From Hygrophila difformis (lineage: Eukaryota > Streptophyta > Magnoliopsida > Lamiales > Acanthaceae), in assembly GCA_030278955.1 (NCBI GenBank), contig JAOANR010000010.1:27344174-27408173 (forward strand): a DNA stretch of 64,000 bases, given 5' to 3'. How positions within the stretch are numbered: position 1 is the first letter of the stretch; the number at the start of each line of letters is the position of its first letter. Below, piece after piece: positions 1-10,665 of this stretch. The notes below the pieces were generated by a model, which worked only from the letters and a program-made list of their open reading frames with translations, made no database searches and was not told the origin of the DNA. A program made the translations under genes and the position numbers.

Positions 1-972
1 CCTTACCGAGAAACCTAAACTATGAGCATAATCACAATAAAAACTAAACGCATCATCAGCTGTAACAAAACTTAACTCACTCCAATTTATGTTACCTGTG
101 AAGAAATAAACAAAGAATTCCCATTAAAATAATAAATACACGTAGCTGACATAAACCATCGCTTAAAATATTTAATGTCCATCGCTGAAAATGCTAGACA
201 GTTATCGCTGAAAATGCTAGTGATGCATCGCTGAAAATGCTAGGCTTGCATCGATGAAAATATAATGGTTCTGTCCCTCATAATCACATGTACAAACGTT
301 GTGACGCTTAAATGAACATATAGATATGAAACTTCAGTAAACACAAAAAAAGAGAAACATATCAAAGAAGAACTCAAAACGCTAGACAGTTATCGCTGAA
401 AATGCTAGTGATGCATCGCTGAAAATGCTAGGCTTGCATCGATGAAAATATAATGGTTCTGTCCCTCATAATCACATGTACAAGCGTTTTGACGCTTAAA
501 TGAACATATAGATATGAAACTTCAGAAAACACAAAAAAAGAGAAACATATCAAAGAAGAACTCAAAACTCAAAAAACATACATAAAATCAAAAACGACGA
601 TCTGCGATAAAAATACTCAAAATTTGAAAATTCTAAAAAGTACCATTGGACGCAGAACTCGAATCTGAAAACGTTGCCGACGCATTCAACGACATGCTAA
701 TCGCATTCATAATTGCCAACAACTTCCCCACACCGCCGCAACAAGTACAGAGCAAACAAAAAACAGAAGAGAACTTGTCACCAAAAAAAAAAAATAGAAG
801 AGAACTCGGAAATCCAAAGAAGACGACGTCCAACGGCGAACAATATGGCAAATATACGAAATTACTTTTCTACCCTTAGAGTTAATCTCAATCGTCGATT
901 TTTAAAGACAATCAACGGCTGTAAATGCCCACAGCACATCAAGTCAAAAAGGGTGATTGCACCCTAACGAAA
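1..972. mobile_element. Right part of a TIR element with TCGCTGAAA iterons (truncated by window start)
   Basis: About 100 bases ending near 968 (ending in ..gcaccctaacg) match the terminal inverted repeat of the element at 2965-3659. Read on the minus strand, both start with a GTTA..G(T/C)GC motif followed by a GATGTG/CACATCA core and a 'cgttgatt/cgttcattta' block. Like that element, this one carries iterated TCGCTGAAA motifs: five exact and three variant copies between about 155 and 450. The left end lies outside the window, so the size and target duplication are unknown. No open reading frame here resembles a transposase, so a non-autonomous element is inferred. Confidence 0.5.
193..568. 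repeat. 188-bp direct tandem duplication
   Basis: Bases 193-380 are repeated at 381-568 with only a few mismatches (for example acaaacgttgt versus acaagcgtttt). Each copy holds two TCGCTGAAA motifs and one TCGATGAAA variant. The near-identity points to a recent duplication inside the iteron-bearing element. Confidence 0.9.
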
Positions 973-2322
973 TTGATCAAAAAAGTATATTTTGATTATG
1001 GAATCATTTTAGGGAAAATTATTTATTAGTATAATTTTGATATTTTTCATTTGTTAAGTAGTACCAAGTTAAACAAATTTAGTTTTTAGTACCAATTTAA
1101 AGTTCTAATTTCTAATTTAGTGCCATTAGGTAATTTTTTGGGTATATTTCATATGAATTCTACTATATCATTTGTTATATTTATTTTTACCATTAAAAAT
1201 CAATTTAAATTTCTCTATTAAATTTTAAAATTTTTGAATTTATGTGATATTTTAAATTATTTTTCCATCATATTTTAGTTTTTTTGTATATTTTTTTATT
1301 TTTATTTTTTTGTTATCTTTTCACACTCTCATATCATTCAAACATGTACTTATTTCATTTAAAAATAGAAACTTATTTTCTAAATAAGGTATTATTATTC
1401 TTAAATTTTATTTTTAGTCTTATTCTTTTCATCCCAAGATATTTAGCATTTTTAAATTTTAGGATAAAATAATTAACTCTTAATTATTTTTTAGCCTTAA
1501 TCATTAAGTATTTCTTTTTAGCCTTATTTTTTTAGTATTCTCTAAATTAAACTCTTAGCGATACTGTGCCATGAAATTAAACTCTTAGTGATAATGTGCC
1601 ACGAAATTAAACTCTTAACGATACTGAAACACTCCAATAAAGTTCATAATGGTACCCCAATAAAGTTGACATTGGTACTTTTAACTATGCATAACAATAC
1701 TTCAAACACATCGATAACCTACAAATAAATTCATAATATATCTCAAACATGTTAATCTATAATATACTAAAATTGAGTATTCTCAAAAAATTTCCCCCCC
1801 CAAAACAACTCTTTCATCAATTTATTGTTATAATAATTTTTTCTTTGACTAATTCTAACATAAATTCTCCACATTAATTAATCTTTCATATCATATTTTT
1901 TAATATTTCTTTCCTATATAAATAAATGTAAAAAAAATTATAAAAAACATTACATTAAATAAAATGGTGTATATATATATATCATTATTATACACCCATG
2001 AAAATCCTTGAATTTAAAAGTGAGTAATATTTTTCCATATGAGAATTTCATTCAGAATATTTTAATTTACATTAATTTCAAAATATATATATATATTCTT
2101 TTTTATTATTATTTATTTAAATAATTAATGGTAATACTAATACCATTATCTTGACAGATGTAATGATTAATAAATGTATTTAATTTCTTATAAGTTTATG
2201 TTGAATTCTAAATAAATTATAAAATACTGATTTTTTTTACTACAACTTTCAATTTGAATATACAATTTTAAATAGATGTAATTTAAATATATTAAAATAT
2301 TTAATTAAATAGGTATTTCATG

Positions 2323-2401
<79 letters not shown>

Positions 2402-2936
2402 CTCATTATTTAAATAGTGTATTATGATCATTCGCTCTAAAGAGTTTTATGTAAGATTTGTGGTCTCATTCTTATGTGAATATCTATTACTTCATTTAAT
2501 CTGATGAGATATATTTAGTGTTTTCTTTCAAAACTATTGTGTTGATCATGTGATTGTTCACCTGTTCATTTATATTGACTTTGAATGCAGACATCATTTG
2601 ATGGTTCATGAGTTAGGTAGTGTTGGAATAGTCATCAAACTACATTGTAATAAGATGCCTTTAATTATTTGGTTTTATTTTGATATTTTTCCAGATCATT
2701 TGACATTTTGATATCAGATGAGTTGATGGACGGAGGAACATTTTAAAACATTATAAAAAAGATGGAGATAGGCTCTTAAATATCAGAGAGTTTAATGACC
2801 AAGTCTGAGTTGCTAGGAGTTTAGCTTTCATATGGAAACAAAATAGGTGTTTTGATATTTTCTATTTTGACCTTTCCATTTGGTATTTTTTTTTCTTATG
2901 ACGTATTAAATCTATATATATTTTTCCTTCTTAATT
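973..2936. other. AT-rich intergenic stretch, no gene seen
   Basis: Very AT-rich sequence without a convincing reading frame. It contains a 30-bp unit repeated about 2.7 times at 1544-1630 (aaattaaactcttagcgata..), short AT runs near 1972 and 2083, and the ATT microsatellite listed separately. Confidence 0.7.
2325..2401. repeat. (ATT)n microsatellite, about 25 copies
   Basis: An uninterrupted ATT trinucleotide run of about 77 bp. It is likely to be length-polymorphic. Confidence 0.97.
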
Positions 2937-2964
2937 GGAATAAGAACCTTTATGGTCCTGTAAG

Positions 2965-3659
2965 CATGGCTTCAGTTATGGTGCGACTAAGGCAATCCGC
3001 AGCACATCAAGGTGAGAACCTCAACCGTTCATTTAAATCCAAGGGTTGTAAATGGTTGAGAGTATAGTTGTTCAAAAACTATTTATAATGGTTTTGTCGC
3101 TTGAATATATATAAGGTTGCATAGGGTATATCGCTGAAATACACACAACTCATCGCTGAAATATATTAAACCACGGAATTGGAGTTGCAACTTTTACGCA
3201 GTCGCTGAAATGCATATCATCCAGTCGCTGAAAAATATTATAGCACGTCGCTGAAATATATTATAATATATCGCTGAACTACATAGAATCCGTCGCTGAA
3301 ATATGTTAAACGAAGAATTGAGGTTGCAACTTTACAAAGTCGCTGAAATGCATATTATCCAGTCGCTGAAAATTACTATAGCACGTCGCTGAAAAATACT
3401 ATCACATGTCGCTGAAATACACATAAGTCATTGCTGAAAACACTTTGAATGTCGCTGAAATATATTATTGTTTGTCGCTATTAATCAACATATCGCTGAA
3501 ATGTACCTACGCTGTCGCTGAAATGTACTAACTATATTTGGGAGGAATATATCAAATTTACTATTTTACCCTTCAAGTTGATCTCAACCATTAATTTCCA
3601 AAATAAATGAACGACTGTGATGTGCCGCAACACATCATGTCGCGGCGCTCTAACGGATC
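2965..3659. mobile_element. Small TIR element with TCGCTGAAA iterons, nested in the MULE TIR
   Basis: The first ~100 bp (2965-3066) and last ~100 bp (3560-3659) are imperfect inverted repeats, sharing GTTA.., GCGAC, GCACATCA, CGTTCATTTA and ATGGTTGAGA blocks. CCTGTAAG is duplicated at 2957-2964 and 3660-3667 (8 bp, or 9 bp with one mismatch). Removing the element plus one duplicate restores the MULE TIR exactly as seen at 16206-16250, which confirms the ends. It has no coding capacity. The long TIRs and 8-9 bp duplication fit a non-autonomous MULE-like or hAT-like element. The shared structure with 1-972 makes this a small family. Confidence 0.8.
3131..3523 (+). repeat. Iterated TCGCTGAAA motif array
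   Basis: About 16 copies of TCGCTGAAA or one- to three-base variants are spaced at roughly 15-40 bp, always in the same orientation. A higher-order duplication is visible: the block with 'ggagttgcaac' near 3180 recurs with 'gaggttgcaac' near 3318, each followed by matching iterons. Motifs of this kind inside transposon ends often bind transposase, but that role is inferred here. Confidence 0.85.
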
Positions 3660-3944
3660 CCTGTAAGTATACCTAATTACCAAGTTGGTCCTGTAACTTT
3701 CCTAATTACTAATAACATCCTACAAGTATTTTATTTTAGCCAATTCCATCCTATGACCCCCTAATTAATCTAAACTGCTGAGGTGGCACTAATTAAGAGA
3801 TTATTAGTGATTTAATGACATCCATGTCATCCGCGTTCTATTTTAATCTGGATCTATACATGGGTCGGGTAATATACAGATATCCGGGTTCCATATTTTC
3901 ATCATCCTCAAGAATATCATCTGCAACAACGGAATAATCTGCTA

Positions 3945-4160
3945 CTATCTCTTGCCCTTATTTGATGTGTCTTTTCTTATATCTCTAGTGTCCTCATCTA
4001 TAGAATATTCCACCTCCTGCATGTGATACTCAAAGTCTTCTTCTGAATCACTATTGTCACTTAAATCCTCTAAATTATCTCCATCAGCATCCACATCATT
4101 GTCGGGCTCTATATAAAAGTAAATATGATGTTCAATATATCTAAATGCTACAGAATGCAA
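3945..4160 (-). pseudogene. Acidic coding fragment inside the MULE
   Basis: A 71-codon frame on the minus strand is rich in Asp and Glu (..DLSDNSDSEEDFEYHMQE..) and ends KGKR. Acidic linkers of this composition occur in the N-terminal part of MURA-like transposases, so this may be a remnant of a parent MULE gene. The frame stops early and no transposase catalytic core is present in the ~1-kb interior (3886-4306 plus 15460-16005). The assignment is weak and rests on composition and position. Confidence 0.35.
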
Positions 4161-4306
4161 GGAAATAAATTAATATAAATTTCCAGTCCAATATGTTATT
4201 TTTCCTACTTAAAATTCAATATGTCGGACCACAAACAATTTTTTTTTCCCCGCAAAGCCGAAGCCCACAAACAATTGATAATACAAAATGTTATGGGATG
4301 AAAATA

Positions 4307-6906
4307 TGTAACACCCCGGTTTTTGGTCACCCAGGTCGGGATGTCACCGCCACATCTCCCTAGTAAGACACGGTTTCTCCGAGCTTACTAAAGAGATGCA
4401 AGGCTAGGTATTGCAGGATTTAAAACATTTAAAGCATTCAAAATAGCCCATACAATATAATTCGAAAATAATAATAGCATAGCGCAGCGGAAATATTTAG
4501 TTTAGTACAGTATCGCAGCGGAAAATATAAAAAGGGCCGACATGGCCAAAACACGGGTTAAACAGGCCCGTTCATAATATAGTCTAAGTACGAAATTTAA
4601 AAGCAAAATAACAATCCCCAAAATCCCATGCATGATTCGTGCTCATACAGGCTCATTCCACATATTCTGTAAAGAAAGGAATAAAAATGGTTTTGGTCAG
4701 CAAAATTGCTGAGTAAGTTAACACATGCATGATCGTAGGGTTTAAAAGCCTTAAATTTAATAATTTAACAAAAGCATGATAATAACATAATATTTAATTT
4801 CATCTAATGCATAACCAATAGCATAATTTATCTCAGGCTCTATTTAATAACACATATCACATGGTTTAATCATAAAAGCCATAATTTAAATAAAGCATTT
4901 AAATAATTTAATTTGACAACAATATCATTTAATCTAGTTTAATTTAATTTAGAATCCCCATTACATTCCCGATTTGGTATTTCAAAGTTTCACGATAAAA
5001 ATCGCGATGTCAACAAGTTTAGCCGGTAGCCCGGCGGCCGCAACCGTATCAGCCATACCCAGTACCACTCCGGAGCCTCGGGAAACCCATACGGATATTC
5101 ACGAGAGTGTAGGCTCTAAGTTTCGCCGTTTAGGCAATCCATATCTCAAATTTAGCGCGCGGGGTCACCATCGTCCATTACGGCACGAAGTGAATCGTTA
5201 GGGGGCACCCTGCAGAGCACTCACCCCTAATTTTTAATTTATCAAGTTTGTAAGGGGATTTAGTGTTTAAAATCTGCCTTCCATTGTATTAATTTAGAAA
5301 TAATATCTCAATTCGTTTCAACCCTAAAGGTTAATTCCATGTTTCAACAAGATTTCAAGATTTCGTTTCGGTAAATCACAGTTTACTCCAAAATTCGTCT
5401 AAAATCAGATTTAATTCCACAAATTCCAAAATTTCATATCTGACTCGGAAACATCAAGATCTACAACTTTCGTGTTTTAACTTTTTCAATCCGAGATACC
5501 TAAGTAGGTCAAAATCGCCAATTTTCGCATAAGAAGAAATCTGTCCGAGTTTAATACATCACAGTTCAAAGATTTCAAATTCTACCATATCAATTCAACT
5601 CCAAATTTAATGAAATTTGACAGGGATCATCTTAAGACATATATCTACAACTTTCATGTTCGGCCAAAGATCTAAAACAGCCTAGATCCTATCTCAAAAA
5701 CGTGATCAAGATCATTCCTAAGTTCTGTCCCAGATTTCAAGATCTAGAATCAAACAGTTCGGTTTCAACGGGTTTTCACATATCAAATCAACTCCAAAAA
5801 TTCTCAAATTTTTACAGTAGCTAGGTCTAAGTCTTAGGAACGTTTTTTGTGATTTAAGTGTTTCCGTTTGAGTTCGTTTTAAGGTTCGGAAAAATTCAAC
5901 AAATCTGTTGCGCTGATAGAAAGTTTAGATTGACAGATTTACGGTTTCTTGATAATCTTTTAGTTTTGAATGTTTTAATTCATCCCAAAACCATGTAAGA
6001 GTTAACTTACAATGTCTATGAACGTCGGGAATGTCTAGTTCGGAGGCGTGGCTTCCAGATCACCGTTCCTCCTCTCCGTTCGTCGGGTTCTACGATCTAG
6101 ATTCGAAACGGGGTGTAGAAAGAAAAGAACCGAAGTTAGAATCCGTTTTCGGATTGAAACGTGAAAAGATTTATTGGACTAGAGCTTACCACAACGTTTG
6201 GAGACCTTGGATTTTCGTCCAAGCTGCTGCCTTCGTTTGGTGCTTTCCGTCGACTCCGAATTTAGGGTTTCGAACGTATAGAAGATTGTAGGGTTTTGTA
6301 AACTTGTTTGGGGCTCCCAAGGGGCTTATTTATAGAATTCTTAATCCCTAGGGCGTCCACAACCGACCTAAAAGTCTGGAGTCGAGAGATGTTCAACCGA
6401 AAGTCGAAAAATCCGCGTTCGGGCGAGAGATTCACGCAACAAACGAATCTGTGGGGTGGCGCGGTCGTGGCGCGCTAAAGCCACTTCACCACGCGGCCAC
6501 CGCGCCGACTTCGCCTGGACTTCGGTCCGGGCGGGTCGTGCGATCCGTCGTGCTTTTCCGCCTCTCTTTCGGGTTTCTATCCCTCTATGCTCCCGAATTC
6601 CGATTTCCGGGGTATCTTCGGGTTTCTACTTTCTCTCTAAATTTTATTCTCAGTCTAATTGGATGTTTTGGACTCGAATACTCGAGTTCATTAGTGTCGG
6701 GTTTTGGTGTACCATTTATCCATCCTTTTACTGAATTAAATTCCTTTAATTCCTTTCTAAGTAAAAATCTCATTTCTCATTTCCTTATCTTTATTTGTTT
6801 CTTTTATTTGCTGGATTTGTTTATTTATTTATAGTATTTATTTTATTTATTATTTATTTAATTAATTATTGTTTTATTTTATGTTGGAAAATTCTCGGGT
6901 ATTACA
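4307..6906 (-). repeat. 3' LTR of the Tekay element
   Basis: About 2600 bp, TG..CA, nearly identical to 12859-15454. It contains GC-rich frames near 6031-6834 that are mirrored in the other LTR and are not gene-like. A TATA-like motif (CTATAAATAAG on the minus strand) lies at 6325-6335. Confidence 0.95.
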
Positions 6907-7135
6907 GTCTACCCTCCTTAAGAATCAACTTCGTCCTCGAAGTTGTGTTTCGGCTTTTCTCGTCTCGTGCTAAGGTCTTGTGTTTGTTTTATTATGTTGT
7001 GACTGAACTTAGAATTAAAACTTCTAAGCTGCCTACGTACCCGGTAAAGGGATCAAGCCATAACGTAGTTCAAAAGTTTACAAAAATGCACGAAAAATTA
7101 GGGGGTATGACATCCTCTCCCCCTTAAGATTGCAG
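6907..7135 (-). promoter_or_regulatory. Polypurine tracts and spacer before the 3' LTR
   Basis: Two purine tracts are seen on the minus strand: AAGGGGGAGAGGATGTCA at 7108-7125, just after the pol stop, and TTAAGGAGGGTAGAC at 6907-6921, directly at the LTR edge. The first is the stronger tract and is itself followed by TGTCATACC, as an LTR would be. About 185 bp of non-LTR sequence lies between the two. The edge tract should prime plus-strand synthesis for this LTR. Confidence 0.6.
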
Positions 7136-10100
7136 TTATGTCCCCATAACTGTGTCGGAATCGGTTTGGAACAACGTCGGGTATCGTTCTCTCATGTCGG
7201 ATTCTACTTCCCAAGTTGCCGTCTCACTTTCGTGGTTTGACCAAAGAACCTTGATCATTTTGATGGTTTTGTTCCTCGTTACTCGTTCCTTAGTATCGAG
7301 AATACGCACTGGGACTTCTTCGTAAGTCAAATCTTCGTCTAGCTCAATTATCTCCGGTTGAAGTACATGTGTCGGGTCCGGCACATACTTCTTTAGTTGC
7401 GAGACATGGAAGACGTTGTGAACTCTATCTAAGTGTGGCGGTAAAGCCAATCGGTAGGCTAGAGTTCCGACTCGTTCTAGGATTTCGTAAGGTCCTATGC
7501 ATCGAGGACTTAACTTCCCTCGTTTGCCAAAGCGCATCACCCCCTTCATGGGTGATATCTTTAGCATGACCCTATCTCCCACTTGAAATTCTAGGTCTCG
7601 TCGTCTCACGTCGGCATAACTCTTTTGACGGTCTTGAGCGGCTTTCATCTTCCCTTGGATCACTTTGATTTGTTGAGCCATGTCTTCGATAAGTTGTGGT
7701 CCCACTACCACGGACTTATCGTTTTCTTCCCAGCTCAAAGGGCTTCGGCACTTTCGTCCATACAATGCCTCGAAAGGTGCCATGCCGATACTAGCATGGT
7801 AACTATTATTATAGGAAAACTCAATCAAGGGTAAATGAGATTCCCAATTTCCTTTGAATTCCAACACACATGCTCTCAGCATGTCTTCTAGTGTTTGGAT
7901 TGTTCTTTCGGTTTGTCCATCCGTCATCGGGTGGAATGCGGTGCTCATTTTGATTTGAGTACCGAGAGCTTTTTGTAACTCCGTCCAGAAATGAGAGACA
8001 AATCTACTGTCTCTATCGGAAATGATATCATGTGGTACTCCATGGCGTCGTACCACATTATCAATGTAGGCTCGGGCCAATTGGTCCATAGTCCACGTGT
8101 CTTTCATTGGGATAAATATGGCTGTCTTCGTTAGCCTATCAACAATCACCCAAATCTTATTCATGCCTTTAGGCGATCGGGGTAATCCCGAGACAAAGTC
8201 CATTGAGATGCTATCCCACTTCCAACTTGGAATCTCTAGTGGTTGCATCAATCCTAAGGGTTTATGTCGCACTGCCTTAACCTTTTGGCAGGTGAGACAT
8301 CTCGCCACGAAATTTGCCACTTCCTTCTTCATTCCCGGCCACCAATAGATCTTCTTCAGATCTTTGTATAGCTTGTCACCTCCGGGATGTACGGAATATG
8401 GCGTGTTGTGCCCTTCCTCCATCAACCTTTGCTTCAATTCGGCACATTTAAGAGGCACACACCATCTACCTTTAAAACGGATGCTTCCATCCTCGTGGAC
8501 AGCAAATCCTATTGCCTTTGCTTCGGAAATATACCCTTTTATCTTCTCGAGTTTCGGATCGCCCGGTTGAGCGAGTCGAATCTCGTCCAATATTGGAGTT
8601 TCTACGACCATGGCATTGACCGTTTCTCTCACTGTGCCAGGATGCACAAGTTCTAACTCCAATCTTGCCAAATCCATGTACAATGCCGGCGGAATTACCA
8701 ACGAGTTTGTCACGTGTTGGGTTTTCCGGCTTAGGGCATCGGCTACCACATTCGCCTTCCCCTCGTGGTACGCTATCTCTAAATTGTAGTCCTTAATGAG
8801 TTCCAACCACCTTCGCTGTCTCAAATTCAACTCCTTCTGAGTGAATATATACTTCAAGCTTTTGTGGTCGGTGAACATTCGACACTTCCGCCCATAAAGA
8901 TAATGTCTCCATATCTTTAGAGCGAAAACGACCACTGCCAACTCCAGGTCATGTGTCGGATAATTTTCCTCGTGAGGTTTTAGTTGGCGTGATGCATAGG
9001 CTACGACTCTCGAGTCTTGCATCAAAACACAACCTAAACCTTCCTTCGAAGCATCGCTATATACTTCGAAGTCACCATTCTCTGATGGTAGTGTTAATAC
9101 GGGTGTGGTTGTGAGTCGTTTCTTCAGCTCTTGAAACGCAATCTCACAAGCTTCGGTCCACTCGTATTTTGCTCCTTTCTTTAGTAGCTGGGTCAAAGGA
9201 CGTGCAATCCTTGGAAAGTCCTTCACAAATCGTCTATAATATCCGGCTAATCCAAGGAAACTCCTTATTTCCGTTGGACTTTTCGGAGTTGCCCATTCAG
9301 TTACGGCAGAAACTTTTGCCGGATCCACTGATACTCCATCAGCGGATACTATGTGTCCGAGAAATGCCACTTCTTTCAGCCAGAAGTCACATTTCGACAG
9401 CTTGCCGTATAGCTGATTTCCTCGCAAGATTTCTAACACTTGATGTAAGTGCTTCGCATGCTCCTCCTCGCTCTTCGAGTAGATCAGGATGTCGTCGATG
9501 AACACTACGACACACTGGTCTAACAATTCTCGGAACACGTTGTTCATGAGATTCATGAACATGGCCGGAGTATTTGTTAACCCGAAGGATAACACTGTGA
9601 ACTCGTAATGACCATATCGTGTTCGAAACGCCGTCTTTGGAATGTCCTTCTCGGCAATCCTCAATTGATGATACCCAGATCGCAAATCGATCTTCGAGAA
9701 TACTGAAGCTCCCTTCAGTTGATCAAACAGATCCTCTATTCTCGGTAGGGGGTATTTATTCTTAATGGTCACTTGGTTTAATCCTCGGTAATCTATGCAA
9801 AGACGTAGTCCTCCGTCTTTCTTCTTGACAAATAGAACCGGTGCTCCCCAAGGGGACGTACTCGGTCTTATGTAGCCTTTTCCCAATAGTTCCTCGAGTT
9901 GTTCCTTCAACTCCTTCATTTCCAGTGGTGCCATACGGTACGGAGCTTTTGAGACAGGCTCTGTCCCCGGAATGAGATCTATCGTGAATTCAAGATCTCT
10001 CTCAGGTGGCATGCCCGGAACGTCTTCAGGGAACACGTCCGGGTATTCTCTTACCACTGGTATGCTATCAACCTTGTCCTCTTCCGCCTCAAGGTTGTGC

Positions 10101-10411
10101 ACATAGCACGCATATAGTTCATACCCCTTACGCATCAAGTTACTTAGTTTAAGTGCACTAACGATTTTGTTACTTTTCTTAGGGGGCTGAGAGTAAAAGA
10201 TAACTCTCTTTCCCCTACTTTTTGACAAGGTGATCTTTTGCTTTTGGCATTCGATCACCGCTTTATACTGGGATAGCCAATCCATCCCCAGTATGATGTC
10301 AAAGTCACTTAAGTTAAATTCTACCAAGTTCGCGAAGAATTCTACGTTCTTTATCACTATAGGAATTCCGTTATATCGTTTAGAGCAAGACACTACTTCT
10401 CCAGAAGGCAA
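7136..10411 (-). CDS. pol: Pol: protease end, reverse transcriptase, RNase H, integrase, chromodomain
   Basis: An open frame of 1091 codons. Residues 1-60 finish the protease. Reverse transcriptase spans about 150-340, with [10 protein letters not shown] near 241 and the catalytic FIDD at 304-307. RNase H spans about 446-562 (Asp452 in YSDAS, Glu490, Asp515 in FTDH, Asp558 in ADAL). Integrase follows with the zinc-binding His/Cys set (His668, His675, Cys705, Cys708) and the catalytic triad Asp738, Asp799, Glu835. The C-terminus, about 1030-1078, is a chromodomain (EEVPVRIL.., ..[15 protein letters not shown]), which targets insertion to heterochromatin in chromoviruses. All catalytic residues I looked for are present. 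The frame begins out of register with the protease start, so this copy needs a frame change to make a full Pol. Confidence 0.93.
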   Translation of the reverse strand: MPSGEVVSCSKRYNGIPIVIKNVEFFANLVEFNLSDFDIILGMDWLSQYKAVIECQKQKITLSKSRGKRVIFYSQPPKKSNKIVSALKLSNLMRKGYELYACYVHNLEAEEDKVDSIPVVREYPDVFPEDVPGMPPERDLEFTIDLIPGTEPVSKAPYRMAPLEMKELKEQLEELLGKGYIRPSTSPWGAPVLFVKKKDGGLRLCIDYRGLNQVTIKNKYPLPRIEDLFDQLKGASVFSKIDLRSGYHQLRIAEKDIPKTAFRTRYGHYEFTVLSFGLTNTPAMFMNLMNNVFRELLDQCVVVFIDDILIYSKSEEEHAKHLHQVLEILRGNQLYGKLSKCDFWLKEVAFLGHIVSADGVSVDPAKVSAVTEWATPKSPTEIRSFLGLAGYYRRFVKDFPRIARPLTQLLKKGAKYEWTEACEIAFQELKKRLTTTPVLTLPSENGDFEVYSDASKEGLGCVLMQDSRVVAYASRQLKPHEENYPTHDLELAVVVFALKIWRHYLYGRKCRMFTDHKSLKYIFTQKELNLRQRRWLELIKDYNLEIAYHEGKANVVADALSRKTQHVTNSLVIPPALYMDLARLELELVHPGTVRETVNAMVVETPILDEIRLAQPGDPKLEKIKGYISEAKAIGFAVHEDGSIRFKGRWCVPLKCAELKQRLMEEGHNTPYSVHPGGDKLYKDLKKIYWWPGMKKEVANFVARCLTCQKVKAVRHKPLGLMQPLEIPSWKWDSISMDFVSGLPRSPKGMNKIWVIVDRLTKTAIFIPMKDTWTMDQLARAYIDNVVRRHGVPHDIISDRDSRFVSHFWTELQKALGTQIKMSTAFHPMTDGQTERTIQTLEDMLRACVLEFKGNWESHLPLIEFSYNNSYHASIGMAPFEALYGRKCRSPLSWEENDKSVVVGPQLIEDMAQQIKVIQGKMKAAQDRQKSYADVRRRDLEFQVGDRVMLKISPMKGVMRFGKRGKLSPRCIGPYEILERVGTLAYRLALPPHLDRVHNVFHVSQLKKYVPDPTHVLQPEIIELDEDLTYEEVPVRILDTKERVTRNKTIKMIKVLWSNHESETATWEVESDMRERYPTLFQTDSDTVMGT

Positions 10412-10665
10412 TTGATTCCTAAGCTAATTCTCTCGCACTTAGGTAGATCTAACTCAGGCACTATCCTTGATGCAATAATTGAGCAACTAGCTCCGGAATC
10501 AAATAAAATTCTAAGGGGTGTATTCAAAACGTGAAATGTACCTGCCATCACTTCTCCTTGCGCAGGCACGTCCGCTTGGTTCACCACGTTCAGCCTCCCC
10601 ATAGGGCGTCCCTGATTGCCCTGCTGATTCGCATTCGGCTGCTGATTTTGTTGCTGGTTTTGATT
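10393..10665 (-). CDS. Aspartic protease segment, in frame with gag beyond a TAG
   Basis: This segment continues the gag frame after the TAG and covers the linker and the N-terminal half of a retropepsin. The active site is visible as [12 protein letters not shown], with Asp-Ser-Gly-Ala at the expected place. The enzyme would cleave the gag-pol precursor inside the particle. The frame stops at 10393-10395, while the rest of the protease (..[10 protein letters not shown]..) continues in another frame at 10411 and below. A net -1 type shift lies between about 10410 and 10440. In intact relatives protease and reverse transcriptase are in one frame, so this looks like a mutation. A programmed frameshift cannot be excluded from sequence alone. 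Confidence 0.8.
   Translation of the reverse strand, partial: NQNQQQNQQPNANQQGNQGRPMGRLNVVNQADVPAQGEVMAGTFHVLNTPLRILFDSGASCSIIASRIVPELDLPKCERISLGINCLLEK

Larger units (their letters stand above)
2937..3885 (+). repeat. Left TIR of the MULE, interrupted at 2965-3667
   Basis: Sequence 2937-2964 followed by 3668-3885 aligns over about 245 bp with the reverse complement of 16006-16250. Blocks such as 'cctaattact' and 'gccaattccatcct' are shared. The alignment is continuous only when 2965-3667 (the nested element plus one copy of its target duplication) is skipped. Confidence 0.88.

Noticed and set aside
3131..3523. Regularly repeated motif that could suggest a CRISPR array
   Set aside because: The repeats are only 9 bp, spacing is irregular, spacers resemble each other, and the setting is a plant transposon with TIRs and a target duplication.
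5000..5201. 75-codon frame in both LTRs (4974-5201 and 13525-13752)
   Set aside because: It is identical in both LTRs because the LTRs are young, which is not evidence of selection. No recognisable features.
6031..6834. Open frames of 86-127 codons inside the Tekay LTR (mirrored at 14579-15382)
   Set aside because: They overlap on several frames and both strands, sit in LTR regulatory sequence, and show no domain. Their repetition simply reflects the two LTR copies.
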